Assembly: GCF_037893015.1 (NCBI RefSeq)
Contig: NC_133666.1
Span: forward strand, 659,380,521-659,444,520
Source: Macrotis lagotis
Lineage: Eukaryota; Chordata; Mammalia; Peramelemorphia; Peramelidae
Length of the DNA stretch: 64,000 nt
Direction of reading: 5' to 3'
Both the position numbers and the translations under genes were made by a program. Below, piece by piece: positions 50,680 through 61,355 of the stretch (its first letter is position 1; every line of letters starts with the position of its first letter). The notes under the pieces are model-generated. The model had not been told where the DNA came from. It searched no databases and saw only the letters and a program-made list of their open reading frames with translations.

Positions 50680-50965
50680 GCTTAATGTTCAAAATAAAAA
50701 CTCCTTAGTCTAGCATATAAAGTCCTCCAACCTATATTTTTAATCCTATTCCACTTAAATTCTCTTCAAGCAAAATCAGACAACTAGAAATTTTGATTCA
50801 AGGCTGTCTTCCAGCTCAATGTCATTGTAATGGACACCCCATCCCCACCCATTCCTATAAAACACTCATCATTTCCATTTTCTAAATTCTTTTCATATGT
50901 CAAGGCTGAATTCAGGGGTCATCTCTTCCATGAAGCCTTTTCTGATTACCCTATTTGAAAGTGGC
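50680..50965 (+). mobile_element. L2/CR1-like LINE 3' region (probable)
   Basis: catataaagtcctccaacct, tttcatatgtcaaggctgaa, ttcaggggtcatctcttcca and tgaagccttttctgattacc follow the LINE ORF2-end pattern F-K-x-hydrophobic, then HLFHEAFSDY. Decayed. Confidence 0.55.
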
Positions 50966-51355
50966 ATAATGGTGTTGCTCTTTGGGTAGTTCAGAGGAAA
51001 GAATGTTTTATTTGGAGTCAAAGGGCCCAAATCTGCCAACTTCCACTTGTATGATTCTTGGGTAAATTGCTTGACCTCTCTGGGCCACCTCTTTTTTTTT
51101 TTCCATTTACTCATGAGGAGATTGGACAAGATGGCCTCTAAAGGTCATTGGAATGGGAAGGCAACGTGGGTTAGGGACTGTGCTATAATTTTGTAAATGT
51201 TACCTTATGCAGTCTTCACAACCTTGGGAAGTGAGTGCTATTGTTATCTTGATTTTATCCCCAAGTTCATAGGAGTAGCAAACAGCTGAATTGCGATTGG
51301 AATCCAAGCCCTTTGTCTCCATATTCATTCCTCTTTCTCCTTGTGCTATGCTTGT
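50966..51355. mobile_element. MIR-type SINE relics, both orientations
   Basis: Plus: tttatttggagtcaaagggc, gtaaattgcttgacctctct, aagatggcctctaaaggtca. Minus: ttaccttatgcagtcttcac, ctgaattgcgattggaatcc at 51195-51310. Confidence 0.55.
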
Positions 51356-51359
51356 AAAA

Positions 51360-51820
51360 TTGAAATGAGTAATTCTACAAGATTCCTTAACTGGTATGAA
51401 CAATACTGGCTTTCCATAAAATTGCAAGGCTTGCAAATTTTACACCCCATTTCTGACACAAATCTGCTTTAACCAAAGCACTTTTATCATGATCAACGCC
51501 TCCCCAAACACGACTTTTAGAACACACTCAAGGAACGTGGCAAGGGTTTTAAACAGTCAAGAATAGTTTTCTCCATAGACCTTTTTTTGTCATAATCCCA
51601 GGATGAACATGACTAGGGCAAATACAGGCTGGTAAACAGTCACTCATCAGCCTGTCTCATAATAGAAGCCTGGTTTATAATAGGCCCAATGATTTCATTC
51701 CTTTTTCCTGCCTGCACAAGAAAGGGATGGGGGAGGGGCAAAAGAAGGGCTGCAAGAATATGAAAATAAACCTAGACGTTAGAATTAAGGTGAAATACAG
51801 TGACCATCCTGGATCACATC
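51360..51820. other. Repeat-poor block
   Basis: No repeat or gene assigned; some CpGs at 51496-51540. Confidence 0.35.
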
Positions 51821-51824
51821 AAGT

Positions 51825-51945
51825 CAATCAACATCAACAAACATTAATAAAACGTCTATTATTGTCGGTCTCTGTGCTAGATGGTCAGATACAAAGCAAG
51901 AGAATGAAACATTTGCTTCCCTCATGAAGCTTAAAGAGATAACCT
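51825..51945 (-). mobile_element. L2 LINE 3' terminus
   Basis: caacatcaacaaacattaat, tctctgtgctagatggtcag, cttccctcatgaagcttaaa. Confidence 0.65.
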
Positions 51946-51949
51946 AGTT

Positions 51950-52740
51950 CATACAAGTACAACTACAAGAATATCTTGTTCTTCTTCTCCCCCATGAAAA
52001 CATATATAAAATTCCATTTCTAGATTGATTAAATAAATCAATTAAAGGTGTAAAATAGATGAGAACAAGATATTCAATAATGTAATGATGGTGGCCAGGG
52101 AGTTAAGGGTTTGAGTCATCCAAAAGGACATTTAAGTCACACAGATAACATTGTGTGATTGATTGGCTAAGTCAGGTCCTATGTTTAATGCAGCAATCTA
52201 GTCTTGACTCACAAATTGCAATAGCCAACCAGCATAAGGGAAGAATGCTGTGGTGAAGGAATATCAGGAGGGAATCATACTTCAGACAACCTTGTGAGCT
52301 AAGTGCTTTACAAATTCCTCATTTGAACCTCAAATAATCCAGGGAGCTAGGTGCTATGATTAAAAGACCAGCATCAGTTGCAGGGTCCCCTGAGTATTAG
52401 TGGCTGATGGCATCACTAGGAGCTGATGGACACATCAAGGATAAAGTATCCTTGTATATGATACAACTATTTGTGTATGGACATATCCAAAGTATAGAAG
52501 GCAATGTATCATCCAGATTCAAGAAGAGCATTAAGCTTAAGTACGAAATACAGAGTTACATCTTAAGGGAGCTTTTTAAGCACTCTATAAAGGGGGGAAA
52601 ATATACTAGGTAACCAGGAACTGTGAGCTTGCATTTTGGATATAGAAACAGCTAAACATTTGATTCACAATCCTTATAAGGGGAGTTGTGAGGTGACAGT
52701 CCTAGAATCTCTCAGTGACCCTCCAAGTAACCCTGAGGGA
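51950..52740. other. No recognised feature
   Basis: Apart from a MIR trace at 52280-52360 (gtgagctaagtgctttacaa) nothing is recognised. A 68-codon frame at 52407-52613 has no known motif. Confidence 0.3.
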
Positions 52741-52744
52741 ATGG

Positions 52745-52815
52745 TCAGTAAACATTTATTAAGTGACTTCTTTGTACCAACAATGTGCTAAGCATTGAGT
52801 GCACAATCATCTGTG
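52745..52815 (-). mobile_element. L2 LINE 3' terminus
   Basis: cagtaaacatttattaagtg, caacaatgtgctaagcattg. Confidence 0.6.
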
Positions 52816-53065
52816 AGCAAAAAAACGTTTTGCACCTACTTTCCCTCTACTTTAGTCTTGGTTTGTAGCCTTTTCAAATTAAATAAATTGATCTTGATGC
52901 CATTTTTTTCTCATTAAAGGTATCTGACATCATTATGTAAGAAAGTATGGAACCCCTGCTTCATTCTACTGGTAAAAAGGAAAGCGCAAGAGCATTGTCT
53001 GTTATCCTGTACCCATGCAAGCATATTGTTAAAAAACTCCTGAACAATGCTGATGAACTTCTCCA

Positions 53066-53066
<1 letters not shown>

Positions 53067-53136
<70 letters not shown>

Positions 53137-53150
53137 TATGTATATATATA
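53067..53150. repeat. (TA)n microsatellite
   Basis: About 32 uninterrupted TA units followed by short CATATATATG variants; self-complementary and cruciform-prone. The Tyr-Ile frames across it are artefacts. Confidence 0.97.
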
Positions 53151-53187
53151 TGATATAGATTTATTGAATGTGAATATGAATATATAT

Positions 53188-53188
<1 letters not shown>

Positions 53189-53227
<39 letters not shown>
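53189..53227. repeat. (GA)n microsatellite
   Basis: About 19 GA units just downstream of the TA tract. Confidence 0.97.
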
Positions 53228-53229
<2 letters not shown>

Positions 53230-53407
53230 CATATAAGATAGTGGGGGGAAGTAGTATAAGTACCTATGGGAGAAGAGTACTGATGATAAAAATACATTTC
53301 CCTCCTCTAAAGTAGAGAAGTGATTTCCTGTGGATGCAGAATGTTACATATAGTCTACAGAGTCAATTGGCTTTAATTAACTTGTCCTTTATACTAATTC
53401 AATTTTT

Positions 53408-53547
53408 TTTTGCAAGGCAAATGGAGTTAAGTGGCTTGCCCAAGGCCACACAGCTGGGTAATTATTAAGTGTCTGAGGTCAAATTTGAACTCAGGTACTC
53501 CTGACACCAGGGCCAGTGCTCTATCCACTGCACCACCTAACTGCCCC
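53408..53547 (-). mobile_element. tRNA-like marsupial SINE (family 1), young
   Basis: Antisense full-length: gcaaggcaaatggagttaag, cacacagctgggtaattatt, caccacctaactgcccc. The target-site duplication ctaattcaattttt is at 53394-53407 and 53548-53561. Confidence 0.97.
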
Positions 53548-53689
53548 CTAATTCAATTTTTTAAAAAAAAAGCATGTATTAAATTTCTGTTATATCTTTT
53601 TGAAATGATCTGTGCCCTCAAAATAGTAACATTATACTCTGGGGAAACAAGTAAGTATGTAAACAAGTAAATAAGAGTAAAATGTACAT

Positions 53690-53880
53690 AGGACTTGGTT
53701 ACAATAATTTCCCAGCCATTTCATCCCATCTCCTCCAACAGAATGTCCCTTCTGGCATCACCACTCTCTCACTTATCTTCAATCTCTCCCTGTTTACTGG
53801 CTCATTTCCCATTTCCCATAAACAACCTCATGTCTTTCTCACTCTGAAAAAAAAAAAACAACAGGAAAAAATCCTCACTT
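53690..53880 (+). mobile_element. L2 LINE ORF2, pre-RT region (left piece)
   Basis: ccatttcatcccatctcctc, caacagaatgtcccttctgg, cttatcttcaatctctccct and tactggctcatttcccattt match the L2 segment that encodes ITLSLIFNLSLFTGSFP before the RT core. Interrupted at 53881. Confidence 0.82.
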
Positions 53881-54122
53881 GAGAGGGGGAAAATAAAATA
53901 AAAAGTGTGCAGTAAAGAACAAAAGAAAACCAACAGGGAAGCAAAGAATAGCTGGGCAGTTTGAAAACAATGTGCAATATTTATTCCATAGGCTTTCTTG
54001 AAATGGAAATTTATTGTTTTATATTGAATTCTCTCCTATGGCCTGCTGTGTACATGACAATTTCTTTCTTTTCTCATTTTGTATTTAAGTTTAAAATTAA
54101 AGATGTTCAGAAAAAAGAAAAA
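53881..54122 (+). pseudogene. Unidentified poly(A)-tailed retrocopy inserted in L2
   Basis: About 240 bp of sequence unlike any repeat here, ending with an ATTAAA signal (54106-54111) nine bases before an A-rich tail. The target words aaaaatcctcact (53867-53879) and aaaaaacctcact (54122-54134) form a duplication with one mismatch, and the L2 sequence continues on both sides. This is the layout of a processed transcript 3' end. The source gene is not recognised. It could instead be an unknown SINE. Confidence 0.55.
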
Positions 54123-54930
54123 AAAAACCTCACTGAATCCTTCCAAAACCAGTAATTATCATATCTCTTTTCCTTTTGACTTCAATAGGTATGGCTACTT
54201 TCTTCTCACTATCCTCTTAACACTTTACAATCCATTTTTCACTATTGTCACTCCACCATTCCGAAGTTTCTAATAATCTCTTAGTTGCCGAATCCAATGG
54301 CTTTTTCTCCTTAATCTCTCTACAACCTTTGATACTATTGGTCACTATCTCTTCCTTGATAGTTTCCTCTCTCTAGTCTCCTCTTTGGAATCCTTTGTTG
54401 AATACTCCTGTAGGTCACATCCTCTAACTGCAAATGTCCCTCAAAGTTCTGTCCTTCATTGTCTTCTCTTTTCCCTTTATGCTCCTCCTCTTGGTGATCT
54501 CATCAGTTCTCTCTTGATTTAAATACCCTTTCCACGATTATGATCCTCCAATTTAACTTTCCTTTTCCAACCTTGTTGCTGATTTCCAACCTTTCATCTC
54601 CAATTTCATTTCAGACCTCTCAGACTAGAAATTCAGGGGACATCTTAAATTCAACATGTCCAAAGTAGAACTCATTACCTTTCCTGCTAAACCATTCCTC
54701 TACCCCCCACATTACTAAAGTGGCCAACACCATCTATGCCATTCATTAGGCTCACAATCTAGGAGTCATCTTGGATTTTTAATTATTTCTTATCCACCTT
54801 AGCCCCATATCCAAGCTGTTTCCAATTGATTTTTACCTCTACAATATTTCTTGAATATATCCTTTTCTCTCCTCCAACAACACTTCCACCTCCCCGGTGC
54901 AGACCTTCATCACCTCACACATAGATTATT
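54123..54930 (+). mobile_element. L2 LINE ORF2, RT region (middle piece)
   Basis: Landmarks: acctttgatactattggtca (encoding FDTIGH, consensus AFDTIDH), aatgtccctcaaagttctgt (VPQSSVL), ggtgatctcatcagttctct, catcttaaattcaacatgtc (HLKFNMSK), ctaggagtcatcttggattt (LGVILDF). Frameshifts throughout. Confidence 0.88.
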
Positions 54931-55078
54931 TGTTTTTTGGATTTTTGCAAGGCAATGGGGTTTAGTGACTTACCCAAGATAACAAGGCTAAGTAAGCTTA
55001 AGTTTCTGAAGCCAGATTTGAAGTGGGGTCTCCTGATTACAGGGCCAGTGTTCAATCCACTACACCACCTAGTCACCC
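54931..55078 (-). mobile_element. tRNA-like SINE (family 1) in L2
   Basis: Antisense: gcaaggcaatggggtttagt, gccagatttgaagtggggtc, caccacctagtcacccct. The 17-bp target-site duplication ends in atagattatt (54914-54930 and 55079-55095) with one mismatch. Confidence 0.95.
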
Positions 55079-55095
55079 CTCACTCATAGATTATT

Positions 55096-55755
55096 GCAAT
55101 AGTTGCTGACTCTGCCTGCATCAGTCTCCCCACTCCAACCCATCTTTCATTAAGTCATTAAACTAATTTTCCTAAAGCAGAAATCTGACCATGTTACCCC
55201 TCTGCCCACCACCTCCTGCCACTCAATAAACTCCGGTGGGTTCCTATCATCTCTAGGATCAAATACAAAATGTTCTGCTTGATATTTAAAGTCCTTCAAA
55301 AACTAGTCTCTTCCTTTCTTTCCAATGTTAATCCTTGACATGTACTCTTCTATCCAGTGACACTTGTCTCTTGGTATTCCATGAACATGATAACTCCATC
55401 TCTTGGCTCTAGACATTTTCTCTGCTACCCCAATGGTCCCTCTCTGCCTACTGGCTTCTTTAAATTCCAATTACTGGAAGCTTTTCCTAACTCCTCTTGA
55501 TTCCAATGCTTTCCCTCTGTTAATTATTTCCTATTTATCTTGTATGTAGGTTATATCTATTTATATATATTATCTGTCTATCTATCATCTATCTATGTAC
55601 GTAGAAACATGGTGTCTCCTCCACTAAATTGTAAATTCCTTGAGGTCAGGAACTGTCTTTTGCCTCTTTTGATATCTTCAATGTTTAGTACAGTCACTGT
55701 ACCATAGTCAATATTCAAAAATGTTTATTGATTGATTGATTGATTGATTTCAGGA
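55096..55755 (+). mobile_element. L2 LINE ORF2 end and 3'UTR
   Basis: gcaatagttgctgactctgc, gatcaaatacaaaatgttct, cagtgacacttgtctcttgg, ggaagcttttcctaactcct, gttaattatttcctatttat, cttgaggtcaggaactgtct, tgtttattgattgattgatt end repeats. A TATC-rich expansion sits at 55556-55600. Confidence 0.92.
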
Positions 55756-55940
55756 GATGGTACTGATAACAGTGTAATCAGGTAAAACTTCCTGGAGGCA
55801 GTGGCAAACTTATTAGCAATGTGAACATGAGTAAGTCATTTAACTTTACCTCAGTTTACTCATATATGAAACAGGAGAAATAGTTTGGAGTAACTACCTA
55901 TTTTACCTAGTTATTGTGTTTTGAAAGAAATTTGGGATTC
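55756..55940 (+). mobile_element. MIR-type SINE relic
   Basis: gagtaagtcatttaacttta, cctcagtttactcatatatg. Decayed. Confidence 0.5.
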
Positions 55941-55944
55941 TACA

Positions 55945-56115
55945 AGGTAGAAGGAAAGAGGGAATACATTCTAGACTTAGGGGACCAAGGGTACAAATAT
56001 GGGGAGAAGATGGAATGTCCTGTATGAGGAACAGCTAGAAGGCCAGTTTGATTAGAATGAAGTATGATGGGAAATTGCTGCAAAGGCAGATTGAGGAGGT
56101 GCATTAAGTGCTCTG
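55945..56115 (-). mobile_element. L2 LINE fragment
   Basis: gaggaacagctagaaggcca, gatggaatgtcctgtatgag: antisense L2 3' region similar to 34180-34250. Confidence 0.65.
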
Positions 56116-56119
56116 TAAG

Positions 56120-56735
56120 GGAGTGTGTGGGGAATAGTATATTAGGAAGGAATCATATTGTAAAAAAATCAATAACACATTAAAAATGAGAAATGGATAG
56201 GAAAAGAATTGTTGAATTGATAAATGTTAGGGATCTATTTGAAAGTGTTTGTTGAATATATGTGTAAAACCACTTCTCTCTTTTCCCACCTGCATTTTGT
56301 GACCCTGATAACATGAGCTGTTTCTTCTTGGATATCTCTTTTCTCAGAGCTCTCAGGGGTGCAGCTAGTACCAAGGATTTCGAGAACTCCTTTGTGATGA
56401 GATTGATGTGTAATGCTTTGAAAATGATTAACATCCTTCAAACAACAAGTTCCTGGCTTTACAGTTTAGTTTCTGAATTTTTAAATGTGATTTTCCTCTG
56501 CTCAAATTGCTCATTTATTAGGTTAACTGAAGTTAATTAAACTTGTAATCTGTATGTTAATTAAGTACTCGATCAGTGACAAACTAAAAACCAAGTGGCA
56601 TAATTTCTATTAAAGACACAAGGGCAAAGGACCTCCAAACTTGATTTCTTTTGCTCCCATGATGCTTTGGATGTATATGCACAAAACAATCCTCCTCTTT
56701 TTCTTCCTCCTCCTTCTCCCCTTCCTACTCATAAA
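56120..56735. other. Repeat-poor block, possible conserved non-coding DNA
   Basis: No repeat recognised. Positions 56460-56640 combine repeated ttaatta homeodomain-type words (56532-56538, 56555-56561) with little low complexity. A 75-codon frame at 56313-56540 and two opposing frames lack known domains. Confidence 0.4.
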
Positions 56736-56739
56736 TGAT

Positions 56740-56965
56740 ATTTAATCTTTGAAATTTGGCAAAGTAGAATGTTATCTCATTCAGGTCTCACAATAGCCCT
56801 AGAAGATAGGTAGTTACTGAAATTTCTACCATTTCAAATATGAATAAACTGAGGCTAAGGAAAGTTAAATGACTTAGTCATGTTAACATTGCTAGTAAGG
56901 CTAGGAGGTGGGATAGATTGCAAGGCTATGACAGGTTATCTCTCTCAAAAACTAGTATAGGGCCT
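56740..56965 (-). mobile_element. MIR-type SINE relic
   Basis: tctcattcaggtctcacaat, ctagaagataggtagttact, aataaactgaggctaaggaa. Confidence 0.65.
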
Positions 56966-57039
56966 CTCCCCTAGTATTTGGACCATTATATTCTTTGTTG
57001 AATGGGTAAATGACTGGCATGGATATGGCTTCACATGAG

Positions 57040-57235
57040 GATAACTATATCTTAATGGGTAGAACTTGGAATCAGGAATTTGTGATTTAAAATTAAGTCT
57101 CAGCTATTTGATCACTTTGTAAGCATAGTCAACTTATTAAATCTCATTGTGCCTCAGTTTCCTCAACAGTAAAATAAAGATAATAGTACTTGCTTCCCAG
57201 GGTGGTTGTGAGTATAAATTGAGATATTATTTTTT
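57040..57235 (+). mobile_element. MIR-type SINE
   Basis: cattgtgcctcagtttcctc, aacagtaaaataaagataat, cccagggtggttgtgagtat. Confidence 0.75.
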
Positions 57236-57350
57236 CATATTTAAAAATATCCTATTACATGCAAAAGAAATTTCCACTATTCATCCATTCGCAAGCTTAT
57301 GAGTTTCACATTTTTCTACCACCTCCCCCCCCCCCGCATGGCAGATATTA
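57236..57350 (-). mobile_element. LINE-1 3' tail
   Basis: cctattacatgcaaaagaaa, ttcatccattcgcaagctta, tgagtttcacatttttctac, C-rich run, gcatggcagat. Confidence 0.85.
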
Positions 57351-57369
57351 TTTGTGAAGCACTTTGTAA

Positions 57370-57590
57370 ATATTAATTTTATTCAGTTGTTTCAGTTGTG
57401 TCTACCCTTTGTGACTCCATTCTATTTCCTTCCCTAGCTAATTTTAGATAATAGAAGATGAGGAAACTGAGGCAAACAGGGTTAAATAACTTGCTTAGAG
57501 TCATACAACTAATTAATGCCTGCAGACAGATTTGAACTCAGAAAGACAAGGCTTGCCAGTTATCTTGCTCTGTTGAATCACGAGACTCCT
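57370..57590 (-). mobile_element. MAR1-type CORE-SINE
   Basis: ttcagttgtttcagttgtgt, ctttgtgactccattctatt, gatgaggaaactgaggcaaa, gacagatttgaactcagaaa. Confidence 0.88.
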
Positions 57591-57594
57591 CAGG

Positions 57595-58700
57595 GCTACT
57601 GTATGTTCTCTCTTCACCAGACTTGCCTATTTGCAGCTACTAGTTTTAGGGCAATGGCTACTGTTGGGACCTCAGGTGGCTTCAGTGGCTAGCCCAATAT
57701 CACTGTCTGTCTGACTAGTTCTGTTTCAGAATACTCCTTAAGCTAAGATCAAAAAGGCAGAACCTCATCAGGAATTGAGGGACCATGAGTTTATGGACAC
57801 ATGATGACCCAGTGGGGAGAGAGGACAGCCAAAGTTGCTCAACTCTTCCCTTCCCTTCCCTTCCTCTGTGCTTACATCCTTCAAAAGCTCTCAAACAGAG
57901 AAGAGGACAAGAGATTGTCTAGCTCATTTTGTATGCAGCTAGCTCAAAAGCTTTTTGTTATCATATAGTAAGCTGACAGGAAACATTCAGAGCAAATCTG
58001 AACACATTCTGAAGGAGTGTGGAAAGACTCCGCTAAAACGCATGTCTGGGAGCAGACTCAACAAGCCTCCACGCGGATTGCAACCAAACAAGTCATGTTG
58101 TATATACTCTAGGGATTGTGTGTTCATGACTCAAATTTCCCCCTTCCCTTCCCCTCAATGATTTAAATGAGGAAGTAGAGAAAGAGGGTAGTTTCTGGAA
58201 TTATTTCAAGGATCAATGACTCATTTTGGGTAAGAGAATGTGGCACAGTATTTTTCAGTTGTCCCAGTATTTCAGTCAAGTGGTAGAATCTGCTTTTTCC
58301 ATATTAATTTTTTTTATTAAGATGGCACCCCTCCCTCATGGTGGGAGAGAGGTGCTAGAATCTGCTTTTGAATAAATGTGTCACTTCGACCAGCCTCTTC
58401 TCTCAAAATCTAGGCAGATAATAAGTGTCCAGATTGATGGAACTAATTTTCCCAATCATAAGAACCATATTAGTCTGTGTAGAAAAGCAGTCGATGCCTA
58501 AGCAGAGAGCTGAGGCGCCATTTTTATTTTGATGGAGTAAAGTCACCAAGTTGTCCCTGTGCCCTCAATTCAATTTTAATAGTTAAAGACATGCAGCTCC
58601 ATTTCTTTGAATCTTCCCTATTCTCCAGTTGACTCTAGTCAATACATTTCAAAATCAAAGAGTCTACTCCTTTTCTCACATTTTAGTAGCATCATTTCCA
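57595..58700. other. 1.1-kb repeat-free block, possible conserved non-coding DNA
   Basis: No repeat recognised. Several CpGs at 58031-58076 (gaaagactccgctaaaacgc, ccacgcgg). A 68-codon frame at 57955-58161 has no known domain. Segments 57950-58100 and 58400-58560 look non-repetitive and structured. Confidence 0.4.
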
Positions 58701-58734
58701 ACATTCACTTAAAAAAAAATTTATAAAAAAGCTC

Positions 58735-59235
58735 CAAATATTTTGGAATTTTTCTTTTTTTTCTTTTATAAATATTTTGTTTTTTTCAATTATATACAAT
58801 AGTACTTTCTAACCAATCATTTTTGTAAGGTGTTGAATCCCTCCCTCCCTTCCCTCTCCCCTACCCCCAAAAGAAGACAGTCTGATCATCTTTACATTGT
58901 TTCCAAAATATGAATTGATCTAAATTGAAACAGCAGTCATTTCATTTTTTCCATTACATGTAAAGATAGTTATCAACATTCATCTTTTTTTTGTAAGTGT
59001 TTGAGTTCCATATTTTCTACCTCCTTCTCTTTCTTCCCTCCCCCTCCCCATGATAATGCATAATCTGCTATAGATTATACATGCACAATCATCATGTTTA
59101 ACATATTTCTATGTTAGTTATTCAACATCTATTTTTCAAGATTTAGAGTGCCACATTTTTCTCCTTCCCTCTCTTCCCTTTCCCCTCCCCAAGAGAGTAA
59201 TCTGAAATAATCTGAAATAGGTTATAGATGCACAA
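58735..59235 (-). mobile_element. Three consecutive LINE-1 3' tails
   Basis: Three antisense L1 3' ends follow one another. 58735-58935: ataaatattttgtttttttc, ccctcccttccctctcccct, cagtctgatcatctttacat. 58940-59100: ttccattacatgtaaagata, ttcatctttttttt, ctccccatgataatgcataa. 59105-59235: caacatctatttttcaagat, cccctccccaagagagtaat. The C/T-rich 3'UTR motif recurs three times. Confidence 0.82.
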
Positions 59236-59369
59236 GCATCATTTCCTTAGAAGTAGATTTACTTCTGAGAAAGGGATTGGTCAACTGAAAAGACCCCGTC
59301 AGGAACTGCATATACTTTTATCACCCCCTCATGAAGCAACACTTTTCTACTGGATTTTAGTAGGCTACA

Positions 59370-59570
59370 CAGATCTGTATAGAATGTTTTGCAGTTTGCA
59401 AAGTGATTTATATATTTGGTTTCATTTGGACCTCAAACTTCCCTAATGTGAACTAAGTAAAAGATGTAGCTTTTATTATTACTATTTGCAAAAATTCACA
59501 GGAATCTGAAACTGAGAAAAGTCAAGTGACTAGGTTAAGGTCACCCAGCTAGGAAATCAGAAACAAAATT
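59370..59570 (-). mobile_element. MIR-type SINE relic
   Basis: gaatgttttgcagtttgcaa, gtgatttatatatttggttt, cttttattattactatttgc, ggttaaggtcacccagctag. Confidence 0.72.
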
Positions 59571-59571
59571 T

Positions 59572-59990
59572 CGGGATTAGAAGGATTGGTCACAATTAAG
59601 TCCAGCCCATTCCTTGCTAAGGTAACCTTTACATATCCAGTGTTCATCCAGGCCTGGTTTAGAACCTCTAAGATTATCTCCTAGTTGGTTTCTATCTAGT
59701 ATATAAAAATATGTGTGCATGTTTGTGGGGGATTACATATAATATATGTACATCTATATGAATATATAATGTGTGCATATACACACATTTATTCTCTCTA
59801 TATGCATGTACATATATTATCTATCTTATCTATCATGTATGTATGTATGTATGTATGTATGTATGTATGTATCTATCTATCTATCTATCTATCTTGTTCC
59901 TATCCTGAGCATCTCCAGTTAGACCATTTTTGTTTTAGGATAGCTCTCATTTGTATAGGGCATTTTCCCCATCACTTGTTCTAAATTTAT
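59572..59990 (-). mobile_element. CR1/L3 LINE relic split by a microsatellite (probable)
   Basis: agtccagcccattccttgct, gtgttcatccaggcctggtt before, and gatagctctcatttgtatag after the TATG/TATC array at 59700-59895, fit the antisense CR1/L3 3' region. Confidence 0.5.
59700..59895. repeat. (TATA), (ATGT)n and (ATCT)n array
   Basis: TATA/TACA-rich DNA, then nine ATGT units at 59836-59870 running directly into ATCT units to 59893. Confidence 0.95.
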
Positions 59991-59994
59991 TCTC

Positions 59995-60435
59995 ACCTTC
60001 TTTTAGATACTCTCTCCTCACTGAATTTTCATGTTTTCTCTTGCTTCTCCTCCCTTCTATATCTTAACTTCTCAGCATTTTTTGATGGATGTTCATTCTT
60101 TTGTGTTTCTTCTAAGGCTCTTCTTTTCTCACTCTACCCTCTCTCATTTGGAAATGCATCAATTCCAAAGTTTCAGTGATCATCTCTAAGATGTAATCTC
60201 TCATCATCAGCTGCATAATGACCACTATAAACTAGATGTTCCATATATATTTAATTGAGCATTATGTTATCTCCCCTCACCTCCTTTTAAAAAAGCTTTC
60301 TTATTACTATCAAGGACACCACCGTCCTTCTAGTGACTGAAGGTCACAAAATTGGTGTTGTCTTCTACTCCCTTTATTCACCACATAGATGGTCAATGGT
60401 CAAGTCCTTTTACTTCTACATGCCCAATATCTCTC
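59995..60435 (+). mobile_element. L2 LINE RT region, strongly decayed
   Basis: cagctgcataatgaccacta, caaggacaccaccgtccttc (consensus-like caccaccatccttc), aaaattggtgttgtcttcta (LGVVF, consensus LGVILD). Weak but colinear with the L2 at 54500-54800. Confidence 0.5.
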
Positions 60436-60439
60436 TACT

Positions 60440-60535
60440 GTATCTGTTTTTGTTGTTGTTTAGTAGTTTCAGTCTTGTCCAACTCTTTACAAACTCTTTC
60501 TGGGGTTTTCTTGGCAGAGCTAGGTCTCAGCATCA
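60440..60535 (-). mobile_element. MAR1-type CORE-SINE, 3' end only
   Basis: ttgttgttgtttagtagttt, cagtcttgtccaactcttta, tctggggttttcttggcaga. Confidence 0.82.
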
Positions 60536-60895
60536 CTCCCAATACTGTCTTTGATAGATGGTGGATGGCATTGTAGATCATGAAGGATGCACAGCCTGAA
60601 ATAATCAATCAGAGCATTTACTCTGTGTGCCATTTGAGATGCTTCAGGGTCTCAGAAAAGAAGAGAGGTGAGATGATGTTTTTCCTTGAGGCTGTGATTA
60701 ATGACTGATTTTGCCAAGCCACATTAATAGGATGCCAGCCACTCCACAAACTTTCAGGCATCTAATTGTGAATTTGTATAGTTGCCAACACCAAAGTAAA
60801 AAATCACATTACTAATAAAATCACAAAATGCTTGAAGTTTTGAAAAGTTCAATGTACAAATATTGAGGAACGACTTTACCAATGTGCAATACGTA
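60536..60895. other. No recognised feature
   Basis: No repeat or gene assigned. Confidence 0.3.
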
Positions 60896-60899
60896 AATG

Positions 60900-61075
60900 T
60901 ACATGTGTACATACTACATTTTATACAATGCATTTACACAAACACACAAATGCATTCATACACACACAAGTAACAAAACATGGCTATATACTCAGAGTGC
61001 ATCATACATATAATACACATGTATGTGGCACATATAAACATACCAGCACACACACACACATACACACATAAATGT
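60900..61075. repeat. CA/CATA-rich low complexity
   Basis: Degenerate aca/cata/cacaca units, with a CA run at 61049-61062. Confidence 0.75.
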
Positions 61076-61190
61076 TGTCTCCTTCATTCAAATGTAAGTT
61101 TCTCAAAGGTGGGGACTGTTTTTGCATTTTATTTGTATAGTTCTTGGCAATGAATAAAGTCTTAATGAATGTGATGATTAATTTGTTGAT
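61076..61190 (+). mobile_element. L2 LINE 3' terminus
   Basis: caaatgtaagtttctcaaag, gtggggactgtttttgcatt, gttcttggcaatgaataaag. Confidence 0.75.
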
Positions 61191-61254
61191 TTTGAAGTCC
61201 TCACCCATCCCAGCTCATTGCTTCCAATTATTCTATTCTCTGGGTCTAAGAAAA

Positions 61255-61355
61255 AGAAAACTAATCACATGCCTATTGTGCTGATCAAATGAAATAATAT
61301 TTGTAAAGGACTTAGCACAGTGTTTGACAAACAGCAGGTGCTTAATAAATGCTTG
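61255..61355 (+). mobile_element. MIR-type SINE 3' end
   Basis: gatcaaatgaaataatattt, gtaaaggacttagcacagtg, ggtgcttaataaatgcttgt. Confidence 0.82.

Noticed and set aside
52947..53241. Plus-strand frames rich in Tyr-Ile and Arg-Glu
   Set aside because: Translation of TA and GA microsatellites.
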